Shown: in pieces, positions 17,923 to 27,051 of the stretch
How the letters are laid out: every line of letters starts with the position of its first letter
Numbering within the stretch: position 1 is the first letter of the stretch
From: Shimia thalassica
GTDB lineage: Bacteria; Pseudomonadota; Alphaproteobacteria; Rhodobacterales; Rhodobacteraceae
Direction: 5' to 3'
DNA: 64,000 bases
NCBI RefSeq assembly: GCF_001458215.1
Contig: NZ_CYTW01000001.1
Coordinates: 1,426,001 to 1,490,000, forward strand
Notes under the pieces: model-generated
What the model was told of the DNA's origin: nothing
The model's input: the letters and a program-made list of their open reading frames with translations, nothing else
Database searches by the model: none
Made by a program: the position numbers and the translations under genes

Positions 17923-19782
17923 ATGTCGAATTTCCAAGTTAGCATTAATGCAGAGCAACACTTTCTGATAGACGGTGTACAGATCAATGGCTTTGCTGAA
18001 ACTCAATTGGCCAGTGGCGCAACGGCCTTTTATAACGGTGGCAGCCTATGGATCATCCCTGAAGGAGCGGAGGATCCCGGATCTTCAATATTTCTTGAAG
18101 ATTTTGCATTTGGTGGCGACACCGGTGGCTGGATCGACGTTCAGATGAGAGCACTCGAAGATGGTGGTTTCGTCCTGGCAGGTGCCGTCAACTTGAGTAC
18201 TCCTGGCAGGGTGCAGGTATTCAATTCAGACGGTAGCGCGCGATCAGACGCTTTTGATCTCCCCGGGCCTCTTGAAGAAGTCGAAGCGATGTCCTCTGGC
18301 GGGTTTGCGATCACCTATATCGAGTACGGAGGAGCGCAACCCGCCCTGCGCATGCGGGGCTTTTCGGCCGACGGCGTTGCAGCGGGCACGCCAACGACAG
18401 TGACCAGCCACGCCGAATACGTCGACGATCTGGGGTCTAGCTTGATCCAACTGAGCAATGGGCAGTTTGTGGTAGAGTGGCGTTTTCGGGACGCAGCGCG
18501 CCAGTATCGCATTGTGAACCCAGATGGATCTCTGGCCAGCGAGATCATGGATGCATCTGACGCTTATGGTGGCTTGGGTGAAATCAGCGAAAACCTGGAA
18601 CACTCCCATATTCTTGAGCGTCCGGAAGGCGGATTTGCGATTTTCTGGACCGATCCGGCGTCTTATGTGCATGGGCGATTGTTCGCGGCAGATGGAGAAC
18701 CCGAAGGACCATCGTTTCTGGCGGCTCCGCGCGTCGGGCATCTCAATCACTATTCGGTTGATATCACCGATCAGGGGTTGTTTCTGATCGTGGCTGGCAG
18801 GGGAAATCCGCTCCTGCATGTCTTGGGACCCGATGGAAACGCTCTTTTGCTGAATTACGCGCTGCCCAATGATATCGACATTGGTCTAATACGTGGGTTT
18901 TCCGAAGCAGACGGAACGCCAACGCTATACCTGTCGGGGCCTACCCAGTATCCTGTCCCGAATACCTCGTTAGGTGAATCCTTTATAACGATAGATGTGA
19001 ACGCGGGTTATGTTGTTGGGGATGACGACGACACAGTTGCTATGCGCGATGTGTGGCGTGTTCTTAATGCGGGCGCTGGTGATGATGCGATCACCGGCAC
19101 AATGGGGGCAGACGAAATTTCCGGCGGTCTTGGTCAAGATCAGCTCATCGGCAACCTCGGTGCGGATTGGCTGAGTGGCGGTGATGGCGACGACCTGATC
19201 TTTGGCGGCGATCTCGACAGCGCTTTGCGCCAAGATCGGAGTGACACCATTTTTGGCGGCGCGGGGAATGACACAATCTTTGCTGGCCATGGCAATGACT
19301 CTGTCTGGGGGATGGATGACAGTGATGTCATCTCTGGCGGATTCGGAGCAGACTTTCTTGCAGGCCAGAATGGCGATGACAGCCTGACTGGATCAGCCTT
19401 TGCCGATCAACTGTTTGGCAATGCCGGTGATGATTTCCTCAATGGCGGCTTTGGGCATGACCTTGTCAATGGTGGCGCAGGCGCCGACCGGTTCTATCAC
19501 ATCGGGGTGTTTGATCACGGCTCGGACTGGATACAGGATTATGACGCCGCCGAAGGAGACATACTCTGGTTCGGCAATGACGATGCAACGCTTGGTCAGT
19601 TCCAGATCAACACCGCCCACACTTCAACAGCAGCGGGCGAGCGTTCGGGTGAGGACGACGTGGAAGAAGCCTTTGTGATCTATCGCCCGACAGACCAGAT
19701 TCTGTGGGCCTTGGTCGATGGTGGGGGGCAGTCTTCGATCAATCTACAGATTGGCGAGGATGTGTTTGATCTCTTGGTTTAA
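17923..19782 (+). CDS. RTX protein with a beta-propeller-like N-terminal domain
   Basis: A 619-residue protein in two parts. Residues ~1-365 contain about five loosely repeated ~50-residue units, each with a 'GGF.I.W' strand followed by a turn of the 'DGS' type (for example 'FAITYIEYGG', 'FVVEWRFRD', 'FAIFWTDPAS'), suggesting a beta-propeller or similar repeat fold. Residues ~375-620 are RTX repeats ending in the same ~100-residue C-terminal module as the two upstream RTX proteins ('FYHIGVFDHGSDW', 'VEEAFVIYRP', 'WALVDGGGQSSINLQIG'). There is no signal peptide, so type I secretion is expected. Its 3' end overlaps the convergent SulP gene by 44 bp. The N-terminal domain is not one I can name; a carbohydrate-binding or surface role is only a guess. 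Confidence 0.9.
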   Translation: MSNFQVSINAEQHFLIDGVQINGFAETQLASGATAFYNGGSLWIIPEGAEDPGSSIFLEDFAFGGDTGGWIDVQMRALEDGGFVLAGAVNLSTPGRVQVFNSDGSARSDAFDLPGPLEEVEAMSSGGFAITYIEYGGAQPALRMRGFSADGVAAGTPTTVTSHAEYVDDLGSSLIQLSNGQFVVEWRFRDAARQYRIVNPDGSLASEIMDASDAYGGLGEISENLEHSHILERPEGGFAIFWTDPASYVHGRLFAADGEPEGPSFLAAPRVGHLNHYSVDITDQGLFLIVAGRGNPLLHVLGPDGNALLLNYALPNDIDIGLIRGFSEADGTPTLYLSGPTQYPVPNTSLGESFITIDVNAGYVVGDDDDTVAMRDVWRVLNAGAGDDAITGTMGADEISGGLGQDQLIGNLGADWLSGGDGDDLIFGGDLDSALRQDRSDTIFGGAGNDTIFAGHGNDSVWGMDDSDVISGGFGADFLAGQNGDDSLTGSAFADQLFGNAGDDFLNGGFGHDLVNGGAGADRFYHIGVFDHGSDWIQDYDAAEGDILWFGNDDATLGQFQINTAHTSTAAGERSGEDDVEEAFVIYRPTDQILWALVDGGGQSSINLQIGEDVFDLLV

Positions 19783-21517
19783 GTGCGCATTCGTTAAAGC
19801 ATCGGATGTGACAGGACTTGCAAACGCGGTCCTCGGCCATTTCAACTGCCGGGCGGATCGCGTCGGATTTGTGGGGGTGTATGTTGCCAGCCCCCAGAAC
19901 GTCGAGACAATTCAAACGCTCGAGCACTTTGAGAACACTTGGATTGGCTGCGATCAGATGCAGGTCGTACCCCCGCGCGCGTGCGCGCCGTGCTTCTGAG
20001 AGGATAAAGTCGGCCCCCGCCAGATCAATTTTCCCGACACCTTTGAGGTTGAGAATGCAGGTCTTGACCCCGTCTTTCTGCTCGATCCGTCTAAACTCGC
20101 GCTCGACGTGTTCAATCGATGCAAAGAACAGCGGGCCTTCAACACGGACAAATCGAATTTGCGGACATTCCGGCAGGCTGAATGTTTCGGCATTCATGAA
20201 CACCCGACGGCCATTCACCTCGGTCGGCGCACCGACGGCAACCAGAGGGTGCGCGCTTTTGTTAAGGAAGATCGAGAGCGATGCAATCACGCCGACAAGG
20301 ATCGCGAAATCAAGGCCGGACAGAATTCCGGTGAGGAAGGTCGCGCCCAGGATGAAGGTTTCGGACCGGCTGGTTGCGACGATATGTTTGATCTCACTCA
20401 CATTGATCAGCTTCCAGGCGACGTAGAGGATGATGGAGGCCATCGCAGGCACCGGCACAAACCGCACCAGAGGCGCCAGAAGGATCAGCAGGAGCGAGAG
20501 GAAACCGGCCGCAAAGATCGCGGACATCGGCGAGGTTGCACCGCTTTCCGCGTTCAATCCAGAGCGTGTGAATGACCCCGATCCCGCGTAGCACTGAAAG
20601 AAACTGCCGGTCAGGTTCGAAAGGCCCTGTCCGACCATTTCCTGATTTGAATCATAGGTTTCCCCGCGCCGGATCGCAAAGGACTTGCCGATCGAGATCG
20701 CCTCGAGCAAACCGACACATGCCACAGCGGCGGCGGCGGGCAGCAGCGTGCCAATGGTGTCGATTTGCAGATCCAGTGTCTGGAAGGTGGGCAAGGTGGC
20801 ATCCAATGGGGCGAACATCTGAACCCCCGCGGCCTCGGCACCCAGAGCGATGGCGGTCAGCGACCCCACGGCAAGCGCGACGATGTAACTGGGCAACCGG
20901 CGGCTGAGACGTGTCGAGACAATAAGGCTGAGCAGCGTCATTGCCGAGATCACCATCGCCTCGAAACTCAGATCACTGCTTTTGGCCGCCAGTTGTGAAA
21001 GGCGGTGCAGGACGCCGCCGTCGAGGCCCGAAAGCCCCAGTGCCGGACCGAGTTGTGATACGCCAATCAAGACTGCGGCAGCGGCGGTAAACCCGACGAT
21101 CACCGAATGCGAAATAAAGGATATCAGCCCTCCGAGCCCCGCTAGGCCGGCGGCGAGTTGCAGCACACCGACAAGGAAGGTCAGGACCAGCGCAAGCGCG
21201 ATGTAAGCCTCGCTTCCGGGCGGGGCGAGGCCGCTCAGAGAGGCGAACAGCACAGCAGAAATGGCCGTCGTCGGCCCCGAGACCATGACGCGCGACGACC
21301 CCCAGTAGGCCGCAACGACCGTGACGATAATTGCTGTAAACAGCCCGTATTCCGGCGGAAGCCCGGCAATAATCGCAAAGGCGACCCCTTGTGGCAGAAC
21401 GATGGTGGCGTTGGTCAATCCGGCCGAGGCGTCCGCCTTCCATGACATTGTCGCACTGTCACGAAACCACGGACGGACCGGCGAAAGCCGGTCTCGCATT
21501 CTGCGTGCCAAAGTCAT
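19739..21517 (-). CDS. SulP-family anion transporter with STAS domain
   Basis: A 592-residue inner-membrane transporter. The N-terminal ~430 residues are hydrophobic with the SulP signature region ('LPQGVAFAIIAGLPPEYGL', 'GPTTAISAVLF'), normally 14 membrane segments. Residues ~455-560 form a cytoplasmic STAS domain ('VEGPLFFASIEHVEREF', 'ILNLKGVGKIDLAGADF'). SulP proteins move sulfate, bicarbonate or similar anions. Here the gene begins 4 bp after the stop of a sulfatase-type gene and is last in a TRAP-sulfatase operon, so I infer sulfate (or another product anion) export or balancing. Unusually, the C-terminal tail is cysteine-rich ('CKSCHIRCFNEC'). Its end overlaps the convergent RTX gene by 44 bp. 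Confidence 0.93.
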   Translation of the reverse strand: MTLARRMRDRLSPVRPWFRDSATMSWKADASAGLTNATIVLPQGVAFAIIAGLPPEYGLFTAIIVTVVAAYWGSSRVMVSGPTTAISAVLFASLSGLAPPGSEAYIALALVLTFLVGVLQLAAGLAGLGGLISFISHSVIVGFTAAAAVLIGVSQLGPALGLSGLDGGVLHRLSQLAAKSSDLSFEAMVISAMTLLSLIVSTRLSRRLPSYIVALAVGSLTAIALGAEAAGVQMFAPLDATLPTFQTLDLQIDTIGTLLPAAAAVACVGLLEAISIGKSFAIRRGETYDSNQEMVGQGLSNLTGSFFQCYAGSGSFTRSGLNAESGATSPMSAIFAAGFLSLLLILLAPLVRFVPVPAMASIILYVAWKLINVSEIKHIVATSRSETFILGATFLTGILSGLDFAILVGVIASLSIFLNKSAHPLVAVGAPTEVNGRRVFMNAETFSLPECPQIRFVRVEGPLFFASIEHVEREFRRIEQKDGVKTCILNLKGVGKIDLAGADFILSEARRARARGYDLHLIAANPSVLKVLERLNCLDVLGAGNIHPHKSDAIRPAVEMAEDRVCKSCHIRCFNECALKPRDQTHPRQSVD

Positions 21518-21521
21518 CTTT

Positions 21522-23165
21522 TCAGGAGACCTTGCCGGTGTCTTTTGACTGGGGTTTGGTCTCGGGCAAAACCTCGTGCAGCTCGGCCTCGTTGCGATAG
21601 CCGATCAGGATACCCGCCTTGGCCTCACCAAGGCTTGGATCACGCGCTGCGATCCATGCATCTGACCGGGTGGTGCGCTGGGATGTGCGCCGCGACCAGC
21701 CAAAGAACAGTTTTTCCAGACGGGTCAGCTCATCCGCACAGGCCGGATCGCCCCCGAGATCGACAAATTCGTCAGGATGGGTTTCCAGATCGAAAAGCAT
21801 CGGGCGAAAGCCTTCGGCAAAGGTGTATTTCCAGCGCCCATCAAAGAGCATTGTCAGCTTTGCATCCTGAACAGACACGCCAAGACGCTTTCGCACATTG
21901 CGCATGGAGTAGTCGTATTCTGAAATCGCAAACTCTCGCAGGCTGTCCACCTGTCCATGCAGGATCGGTTGAAGTGATTTGCCCTCGATGATGTGGGGAA
22001 CGTCTTCTCCGCCGAAATAGTTCAGGATTGTCGGAACAACATCAATCGCCTCGACCAGCGCGGATGATTTCACGCCACGGGTGGCATCGGCTTCGGGACG
22101 CGGATCGACAACGATCAGCGGAATGCGCGCCGAGGCATCGTGGAACAGCTCTTTTTCGCCCATCCAGTGATCGCCGAGATAGTCGCCATGGTCCGACGTG
22201 AACACGATCATTGTGTCGTCGGTGATGCCTTGGTCGTCCAAAAAGCCCATCAACCGGCCGATCTGGTCGTCGATCTGTTTGATCAAGCCCATATAGGCGG
22301 TCAGCACACGGGTGCGGGTTCCGTCGTCGCAAAACGCCCTCGACACGCGCTCTTCCATGAAGGCGCCGTAAACAGGGTGCGGATCGGCGCGCTCGGCCTC
22401 GCTGCGCACCGGATCAAGATGGGTCTCGGGACCATACATGTCGTGGTAGGGCGCGGGCACGATATAGGGCCAGTGGGGCTTGATGTAACTCAGGTGCAGG
22501 CACCATGGCGTGTCGCCCGCCTCGCGGATGAAATCCATCGCGCGGCTTGTGATATAGGGTGTTTCGGTTTCTTCGTCGGCGGCGCGCGCAGGTTTGTCGG
22601 CATTGTCCATGAACCAACCGCTCAGGATATTGCCGTCGTCGTCTTCGGCGCTGTTGGCAACGGTTTGCCACGGGTTTTCATCTGGCCAGCCGCGGTCTTT
22701 CATAAAGGCGTCATAGGCTTCGTTGCGCGCATAGCGGGGGCCGTCCGGATGAAGGCCATCTTCGCGCTCGTAGGGTTCGAAACCGCATTCCGACACAAGC
22801 GCCCCAATCGTGCTGTCCGGTGCCAGACCAAGACGACGCATGCCTTCGACATCAGCGGTCATGTGGGTTTTGCCACAAAGAGCCGTGCGCACACCAAGCG
22901 GGCGCAAGTGATCGCCCAAAGTCATCTCGCCCACCTTGAGCGGAATGTTGTTCCAGGTCGAGCCGTGCGAGCTGGCATAACGGCCGGTATAAAAGGACAT
23001 GCGGGACGGCCCGCAAATCGGAGACTGCACATAGGTCCGGTCAAACAGAACACCGCGTTCAGCGAGCCTGTCGATATGTGGCGTGTGGAGATGCGGGTGA
23101 CCCGTGCAGGACAGATAATCCCACCGAAGTTGGTCGCACATAATGAAAAGGACGTTTTTGGGCAT
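21522..23165 (-). CDS. Sulfatase / phosphonate monoester hydrolase-type enzyme
   Basis: A 547-residue type I sulfatase of the alkaline phosphatase superfamily. Metal-binding 'CDQLRWD' lies at residues 10-16. The formylglycine motif CGPSR is at residues 51-55, with C51 as the residue to be oxidised to formylglycine, followed by 'MSFYTGRY'. A second metal site is in 'TSDHGDYLGDH'. There is no signal peptide, so it works in the cytoplasm, unlike most periplasmic arylsulfatases. Cytoplasmic choline-sulfatase-like enzymes and phosphonate monoester hydrolases share this layout, and the sequence does not let me choose. The gene follows the TAXI binding protein (56-bp gap) and precedes SulP by 4 bp, which favours a sulfate ester as substrate. 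A formylglycine-generating or anaerobic maturase is needed and is not in the window. Confidence 0.9.
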   Translation of the reverse strand: MPKNVLFIMCDQLRWDYLSCTGHPHLHTPHIDRLAERGVLFDRTYVQSPICGPSRMSFYTGRYASSHGSTWNNIPLKVGEMTLGDHLRPLGVRTALCGKTHMTADVEGMRRLGLAPDSTIGALVSECGFEPYEREDGLHPDGPRYARNEAYDAFMKDRGWPDENPWQTVANSAEDDDGNILSGWFMDNADKPARAADEETETPYITSRAMDFIREAGDTPWCLHLSYIKPHWPYIVPAPYHDMYGPETHLDPVRSEAERADPHPVYGAFMEERVSRAFCDDGTRTRVLTAYMGLIKQIDDQIGRLMGFLDDQGITDDTMIVFTSDHGDYLGDHWMGEKELFHDASARIPLIVVDPRPEADATRGVKSSALVEAIDVVPTILNYFGGEDVPHIIEGKSLQPILHGQVDSLREFAISEYDYSMRNVRKRLGVSVQDAKLTMLFDGRWKYTFAEGFRPMLFDLETHPDEFVDLGGDPACADELTRLEKLFFGWSRRTSQRTTRSDAWIAARDPSLGEAKAGILIGYRNEAELHEVLPETKPQSKDTGKVS

Positions 23166-23221
23166 GCTTCAACACCAGTTGGATTGTGGGTCGGGGCGCT
23201 GCCGCCCCGACCGGTCTATGA

Positions 23222-24253
23222 TTAACCGCGGGCAACATCGGGGATGGTCACACCCATCTCTTCAAGCGCACGCAATGCACCCGGATGCAGAGGCAGATTG
23301 ATGTCAGCCACAGCACCTTCCGGCGTGACCACGGCCAGCCACGGTGCGCTGTCGCGCATTTCGGCAACACCTTCAAAGAAGGCTTTGGTCATTTCATAGA
23401 TCATCGCGTCATCTGCGCTTTCATTGGTGACGATACCAACGGTGACACGCAACGTGGTTGTGTCGCCCTCGTTCTTCTGGTTGTCGCCGTAAACTCCTGC
23501 GGGCAAGGTACCCAATCCAAAGCCCGGGCGGTTGACCAGAGCCTTGACGCCTTCGGCTTCCAATTTGTCCGCAGGGATACCAAGGAACCGGATCGGGTTG
23601 GTCACCGCGATCTGTGTCAGCACAGGGCTGGGCGCGTTTGTCGGGTTGCAGTAGATATCCAAATTGCCATCCTGGAACGAGGCCGCCGCAGCGTCCCAGC
23701 CAAGTTTGACCGCTTCGTAATCAGTGCCTTCTTCTAGACCTGCTACAGCCTTGAACAGGCGCTTCATCGTTGCAAAAGCCGCGCCGCCTGGAGGGCCGAG
23801 GAACACGCGTTTGCCGCGTGCGTCTTCAATCGATCTGATGCCCGAGGATTCATAGACCGCGATGTGGTATACGCCCATCGGGAAATTCAGCACGGTGCGC
23901 AGTTTCTTGGACAGTTCCGGCGCCTGGTCCAGCTTTGCAAACATGGCTTTCTGGTTCGACATCAATGCATGCAAGGCCGGCGAGGTCATGCAGAACTGGG
24001 TTTTGCCCATGGCAACTTCAAGCACATGGCGCGTGGCCGCACCGGTGGCGTTCAGCTGGATTTCATAGTCCGGCAGCTCTTTGTTTACGATATTGGCAAA
24101 GGTTGTCATCACAAGGTTCGGGCTTGTTCCCGGCCCTAGTGTGGACATCCGCAGCAGTTCCTTGGCCATAGCGGCACGTGGCAGAACGCTCAGCGTCGCA
24201 AGTGCAGCGGTGCCAGCCAAAAGGCTACGGCGATTGAGATGGGGTGTCTTCAT
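23222..24253 (-). CDS. TAXI-family TRAP transporter solute-binding protein
   Basis: 343 residues beginning with a Tat-type signal ('NRRSLLAG', then a hydrophobic stretch and AMA cleavage at about residue 30). The mature part matches TAXI (TRAP-associated extracytoplasmic immunogenic) proteins ('TLGPGTSPNLVMTTFANIV', 'GKRVFLGPPGGAAF', 'AWDAAAASFQ'-like 'GWDAAAASFQDGNLD'). It captures a solute in the periplasm and passes it to the fused permease encoded 22 bp upstream in the operon. TAXI ligands are poorly known; organic acids such as glutamate have been reported. The context with a sulfatase suggests a sulfated or phosphonated organic anion. Confidence 0.92.
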   Translation of the reverse strand: MKTPHLNRRSLLAGTAALATLSVLPRAAMAKELLRMSTLGPGTSPNLVMTTFANIVNKELPDYEIQLNATGAATRHVLEVAMGKTQFCMTSPALHALMSNQKAMFAKLDQAPELSKKLRTVLNFPMGVYHIAVYESSGIRSIEDARGKRVFLGPPGGAAFATMKRLFKAVAGLEEGTDYEAVKLGWDAAAASFQDGNLDIYCNPTNAPSPVLTQIAVTNPIRFLGIPADKLEAEGVKALVNRPGFGLGTLPAGVYGDNQKNEGDTTTLRVTVGIVTNESADDAMIYEMTKAFFEGVAEMRDSAPWLAVVTPEGAVADINLPLHPGALRALEEMGVTIPDVARG

Positions 24254-24275
24254 GATGTCTCTCTCCCTGGTGTGA

Positions 24276-26138
24276 TTATGAAGTCTGGTCTTGAATGGTC
24301 AGGTCCAACCGATCGAAATACATCAGTCCGATCCCCGCAACCGTGGCGATCCAGGAAATGGTTGGTCCAAAGAAGATAAGTGCGACAGCCAGCGCCAGTC
24401 CGACCGGCACCATGTAGCCCTTGCCACGACGCGGATAACAGGCACGCGAGATCAGGATCGTGGCAAGAAGCACAAACAGGATGGCCTGCACCGACTCTGC
24501 CCAATGGAACCCCGTGCCCAGCAGAAGCGCCGGTTGATAGACAAAGGCAAACGGGATCACGAAGCCCGGCAATGCCAGTCTCGAGGCTTCAAGCGCGGTT
24601 GGCATCGGGCTGGAACCCGCGATGGGCGCCGCGGCAAAGGCGGCTAGCGCGACCGGCGGGGTGATGGCTGAAAGCACACCAAAATACAGCACGAACATGT
24701 GTGTGTGCACAATCGGCACGCCCAGTTTCTGAAGCGACGGGCCCATCACCAAAACGATAATCAGATAGGCTGGCACCGTTGGCATCCCCATTCCCAGCAA
24801 CAGGCAGGCAATCGCCATCAGGATCAGCGACAGGATCATCTGGTCTTCGGCAAGCCCCGACAGCAAGGACGCAAAGCGCAGCCCCACGCCGGTCAGGTTC
24901 AAAACGCCGATGACAATGCCCACCGCGCCGACGATCACCACCAGCTGCGCCGAGATCAGGCCCGCCGAGCGGATAAACCTGAGCCATGCCTGCCCATCGG
25001 TCAGAAGGTCAGGACGGACCGCAAAGCCCAAGACCGCAGCCAGCGCGACGCCGACAAAGCCTGCATAAGCGGGGGAGGACCCGCCAACCATCGTCACCAC
25101 GATACCGGCAAGCGACAGAACGAAGATGCCGATTTGCACCAGTTCGCGCCAGTTGAACGAAATTTTCGGACGTGGTTCTTCTGCCAGATCCATGTTGCGC
25201 GCGGCACTTGAGATCGCGACGAACAAGCCACCATAGTACAGCAGGGCAGGGACGGCAGCAGCCGCGCAAATGGTCAGGTAGGGAACGTTGGTGACGTCCG
25301 CCATGATAAAGGCCACGGCCCCCATGATGGGCGGCGTGATCTGGCCGCCACTCGAGGCTGCGGATTCAACAGCCGCCGCAAACCGGGGTGAAAACCCTCG
25401 TTTCTTGATCAAGGGGATGGTGATGACACCCGTGCCCACGACATTGGCAACAGCGCTGCCTGAAATGGTTCCGAACAACCCGCTTGCCACTGTGGCCGCT
25501 GCCGCGGGACCCGAGCGCATTCTTCCGGTGGCGGCCATTGCAAGTTGCACCAACACGCGGTCAATCGCGAGCAGTTCAAGCAGCGATCCAAAGACGATAA
25601 AGATCAGGATGGTCGATACAACCGTCGCCATGGGACGCCCAAAGACACCGTCAAAGGAATACCACAAGACCGTCATCAGCTCTTCCGAAGAAATCCCCGC
25701 ATGTCTGAGGAAACCTGGCGCCAGATGGCCGAAAGCCCCATAAGCGAGCAGAATACTGGCCACCACAGCCATGACAAGACCAACAGATCGGCGTGTCAGT
25801 TCGATAACGGCAAACAGCCCCAGAAAGCCCATCCAGATATCGGTCGGGGTCAGAAAATAGAGACCGGTCTCAATCTCTTCAGCGGCGCGAAAATACTGAT
25901 AAACACTCAGGGACAAGGCAATTGCGACAGCACACAAAAGGGCTTTGTCCAAAAGGCCGCTTGTGCGTCCCAATGAGGAGAGGATAATCAACAATCCACC
26001 GGCCAACAGCATACCGACACGGAGATAGGAATCTGAGAACACGCCGAAAACGGACACGTAAAACACAACGCCGATGATCGCGAGCGACAGCCCCGTCACT
26101 ACGTATCCGAGATACGCATTTTGTTTGAATTCTGGCAC
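24276..26138 (-). CDS. TRAP transporter fused permease (4TM/12TM type)
   Basis: About 620 residues and very hydrophobic. It matches the fused small-plus-large TRAP permeases that partner TAXI binding proteins ('SGLFGTISGSAVANVVGTG', 'GGQITPPIMGAVAF', 'LLGMGMPTVPAYLI'). Import is driven by an ion gradient. The GTG start at 26138 is chosen because GGGAGGAAG precedes it by a few bases on the minus strand; the longer frame would run into the divergent regulator and its operator. It is the first gene of a four-gene leftward operon (permease, binding protein, hydrolase, SulP), apparently controlled from the palindrome at 26245-26261. Confidence 0.93.
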   Translation of the reverse strand: MPEFKQNAYLGYVVTGLSLAIIGVVFYVSVFGVFSDSYLRVGMLLAGGLLIILSSLGRTSGLLDKALLCAVAIALSLSVYQYFRAAEEIETGLYFLTPTDIWMGFLGLFAVIELTRRSVGLVMAVVASILLAYGAFGHLAPGFLRHAGISSEELMTVLWYSFDGVFGRPMATVVSTILIFIVFGSLLELLAIDRVLVQLAMAATGRMRSGPAAAATVASGLFGTISGSAVANVVGTGVITIPLIKKRGFSPRFAAAVESAASSGGQITPPIMGAVAFIMADVTNVPYLTICAAAAVPALLYYGGLFVAISSAARNMDLAEEPRPKISFNWRELVQIGIFVLSLAGIVVTMVGGSSPAYAGFVGVALAAVLGFAVRPDLLTDGQAWLRFIRSAGLISAQLVVIVGAVGIVIGVLNLTGVGLRFASLLSGLAEDQMILSLILMAIACLLLGMGMPTVPAYLIIVLVMGPSLQKLGVPIVHTHMFVLYFGVLSAITPPVALAAFAAAPIAGSSPMPTALEASRLALPGFVIPFAFVYQPALLLGTGFHWAESVQAILFVLLATILISRACYPRRGKGYMVPVGLALAVALIFFGPTISWIATVAGIGLMYFDRLDLTIQDQTS

Positions 26139-26215
26139 AGCTTCCTCCCAAGTGTGACGCGCTCCGAACTGCCCCGGTTTGTCCGTCGTGGCGTGGTGCG
26201 CGTGGTAGAAAACTA

Positions 26216-26244
26216 TTGAACCTGTGAACTTTTGTCGATTTAGT
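26216..26244 (+). promoter_or_regulatory. Putative promoter of the IclR gene
   Basis: TTGAAC (26216-26221), a 17-bp spacer and TTTAGT (26239-26244). The predicted transcription start falls inside the adjacent palindrome, which would allow autoregulation. The -10 box is weak. Confidence 0.45.
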
Positions 26245-26265
26245 GTTTCACTAGGTGAAACGCAA
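26238..26265 (-). promoter_or_regulatory. Putative promoter of the TRAP-sulfatase-SulP operon
   Basis: On the minus strand TTGCGT (26265-26260), a 16-bp spacer and CTAAAT (26243-26238). The spacer is filled by the palindrome, so a bound regulator would block this promoter. Confidence 0.4.
26245..26261. promoter_or_regulatory. Perfect palindromic operator GTTTCAC-TAG-GTGAAAC
   Basis: Two 7-bp arms are exact inverted repeats around a 3-bp centre in the divergent promoter region of the IclR-type regulator and the TRAP operon. Size and position fit an IclR-family dimer site. Confidence 0.7.
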
Positions 26266-27048
26266 ATGACAAAACTAAACCGATCCATAGAACGCGGCCT
26301 CATGGTGCTTGAAGTTGTCCATCGCTCCGGTGCGAGCTCACTGGCGTTTCTTGCCGAACAGACGGATCTGCCAAAGCCGACTTTGTTGCGTATCTGTGCA
26401 ACGTTGGAAAAGCGACGCTGGCTGATCCGCAGAAGCAGCGATGGCTTTTATCAGCTCGGGTCGGGGTTTCCCCATTCTGGCGGCATGCCGGAATTGGCTG
26501 ACCGTCTTGTGGCTGTTGCCAAGGAAGAAATTGTGCGGCTGTCCGCAGAGACCGGTTTGGGTGTCGATCTCGCCGCGGCGATTGGCGAGGGCCGGATAGA
26601 GATCGTGGATACCACCCGCGTCTTCAAAAAACATGGCGTCTATCCGGATACCGTTGGGTTTCGTCCCTCTCCCACGGTGTCCGCCCTCGGGGTTGCTTTC
26701 CTCTTGGGGCTGGTCGAGACGGGCAACTTCGAGGCGTTGCAGCGCATGGAGAAAAATCAAACGCGCGAGATCACCAGTGCTTTGCCGAAGTTGTCAAAAA
26801 CCCTGACTGAAGGCGCAAAACGAGGCTATGCGATCCGGGCACACGGACATTGGGGGCGCGCGGTCGATTATGGCGAACTGCCCTCGGCCATTGCCGTTCC
26901 GGTCATCTCTGGAACCGAGGCGATTGGCGCCCTCAATCTTGTGTGGAACGCCAGCGATCAATCGGTCGAGGCGGTCGCGAAAATGCACCTAACGCGCCTG
27001 CAATCCACCGCAAAGCGCATCGGCCAGAGCTATGATGCATTCTCCTGA
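26266..27048 (+). CDS. IclR-family transcriptional regulator
   Basis: 260 residues from ATG 26266. This start is preferred to the upstream GTG at 26224 because AGGTGA (26253-26258) is well spaced and 'MTKLNRSIERGLMVLEVV' is the usual IclR beginning. The N-terminal winged helix-turn-helix ('SLAFLAEQTDLPKPTLLRI') is followed by the IclR effector domain ('GFRPSPTVSALGVAFLLG', 'RGYAIRAHGHWGRAVDYGEL', 'SAIAVPVISGTEAIGALNL'). It is divergent from the TRAP-sulfatase-SulP operon and very probably its local regulator, responding to the imported compound or a breakdown product. A small hairpin (27052-27068) follows. Confidence 0.92.
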   Translation: MTKLNRSIERGLMVLEVVHRSGASSLAFLAEQTDLPKPTLLRICATLEKRRWLIRRSSDGFYQLGSGFPHSGGMPELADRLVAVAKEEIVRLSAETGLGVDLAAAIGEGRIEIVDTTRVFKKHGVYPDTVGFRPSPTVSALGVAFLLGLVETGNFEALQRMEKNQTREITSALPKLSKTLTEGAKRGYAIRAHGHWGRAVDYGELPSAIAVPVISGTEAIGALNLVWNASDQSVEAVAKMHLTRLQSTAKRIGQSYDAFS

Positions 27049-27051
27049 TCC

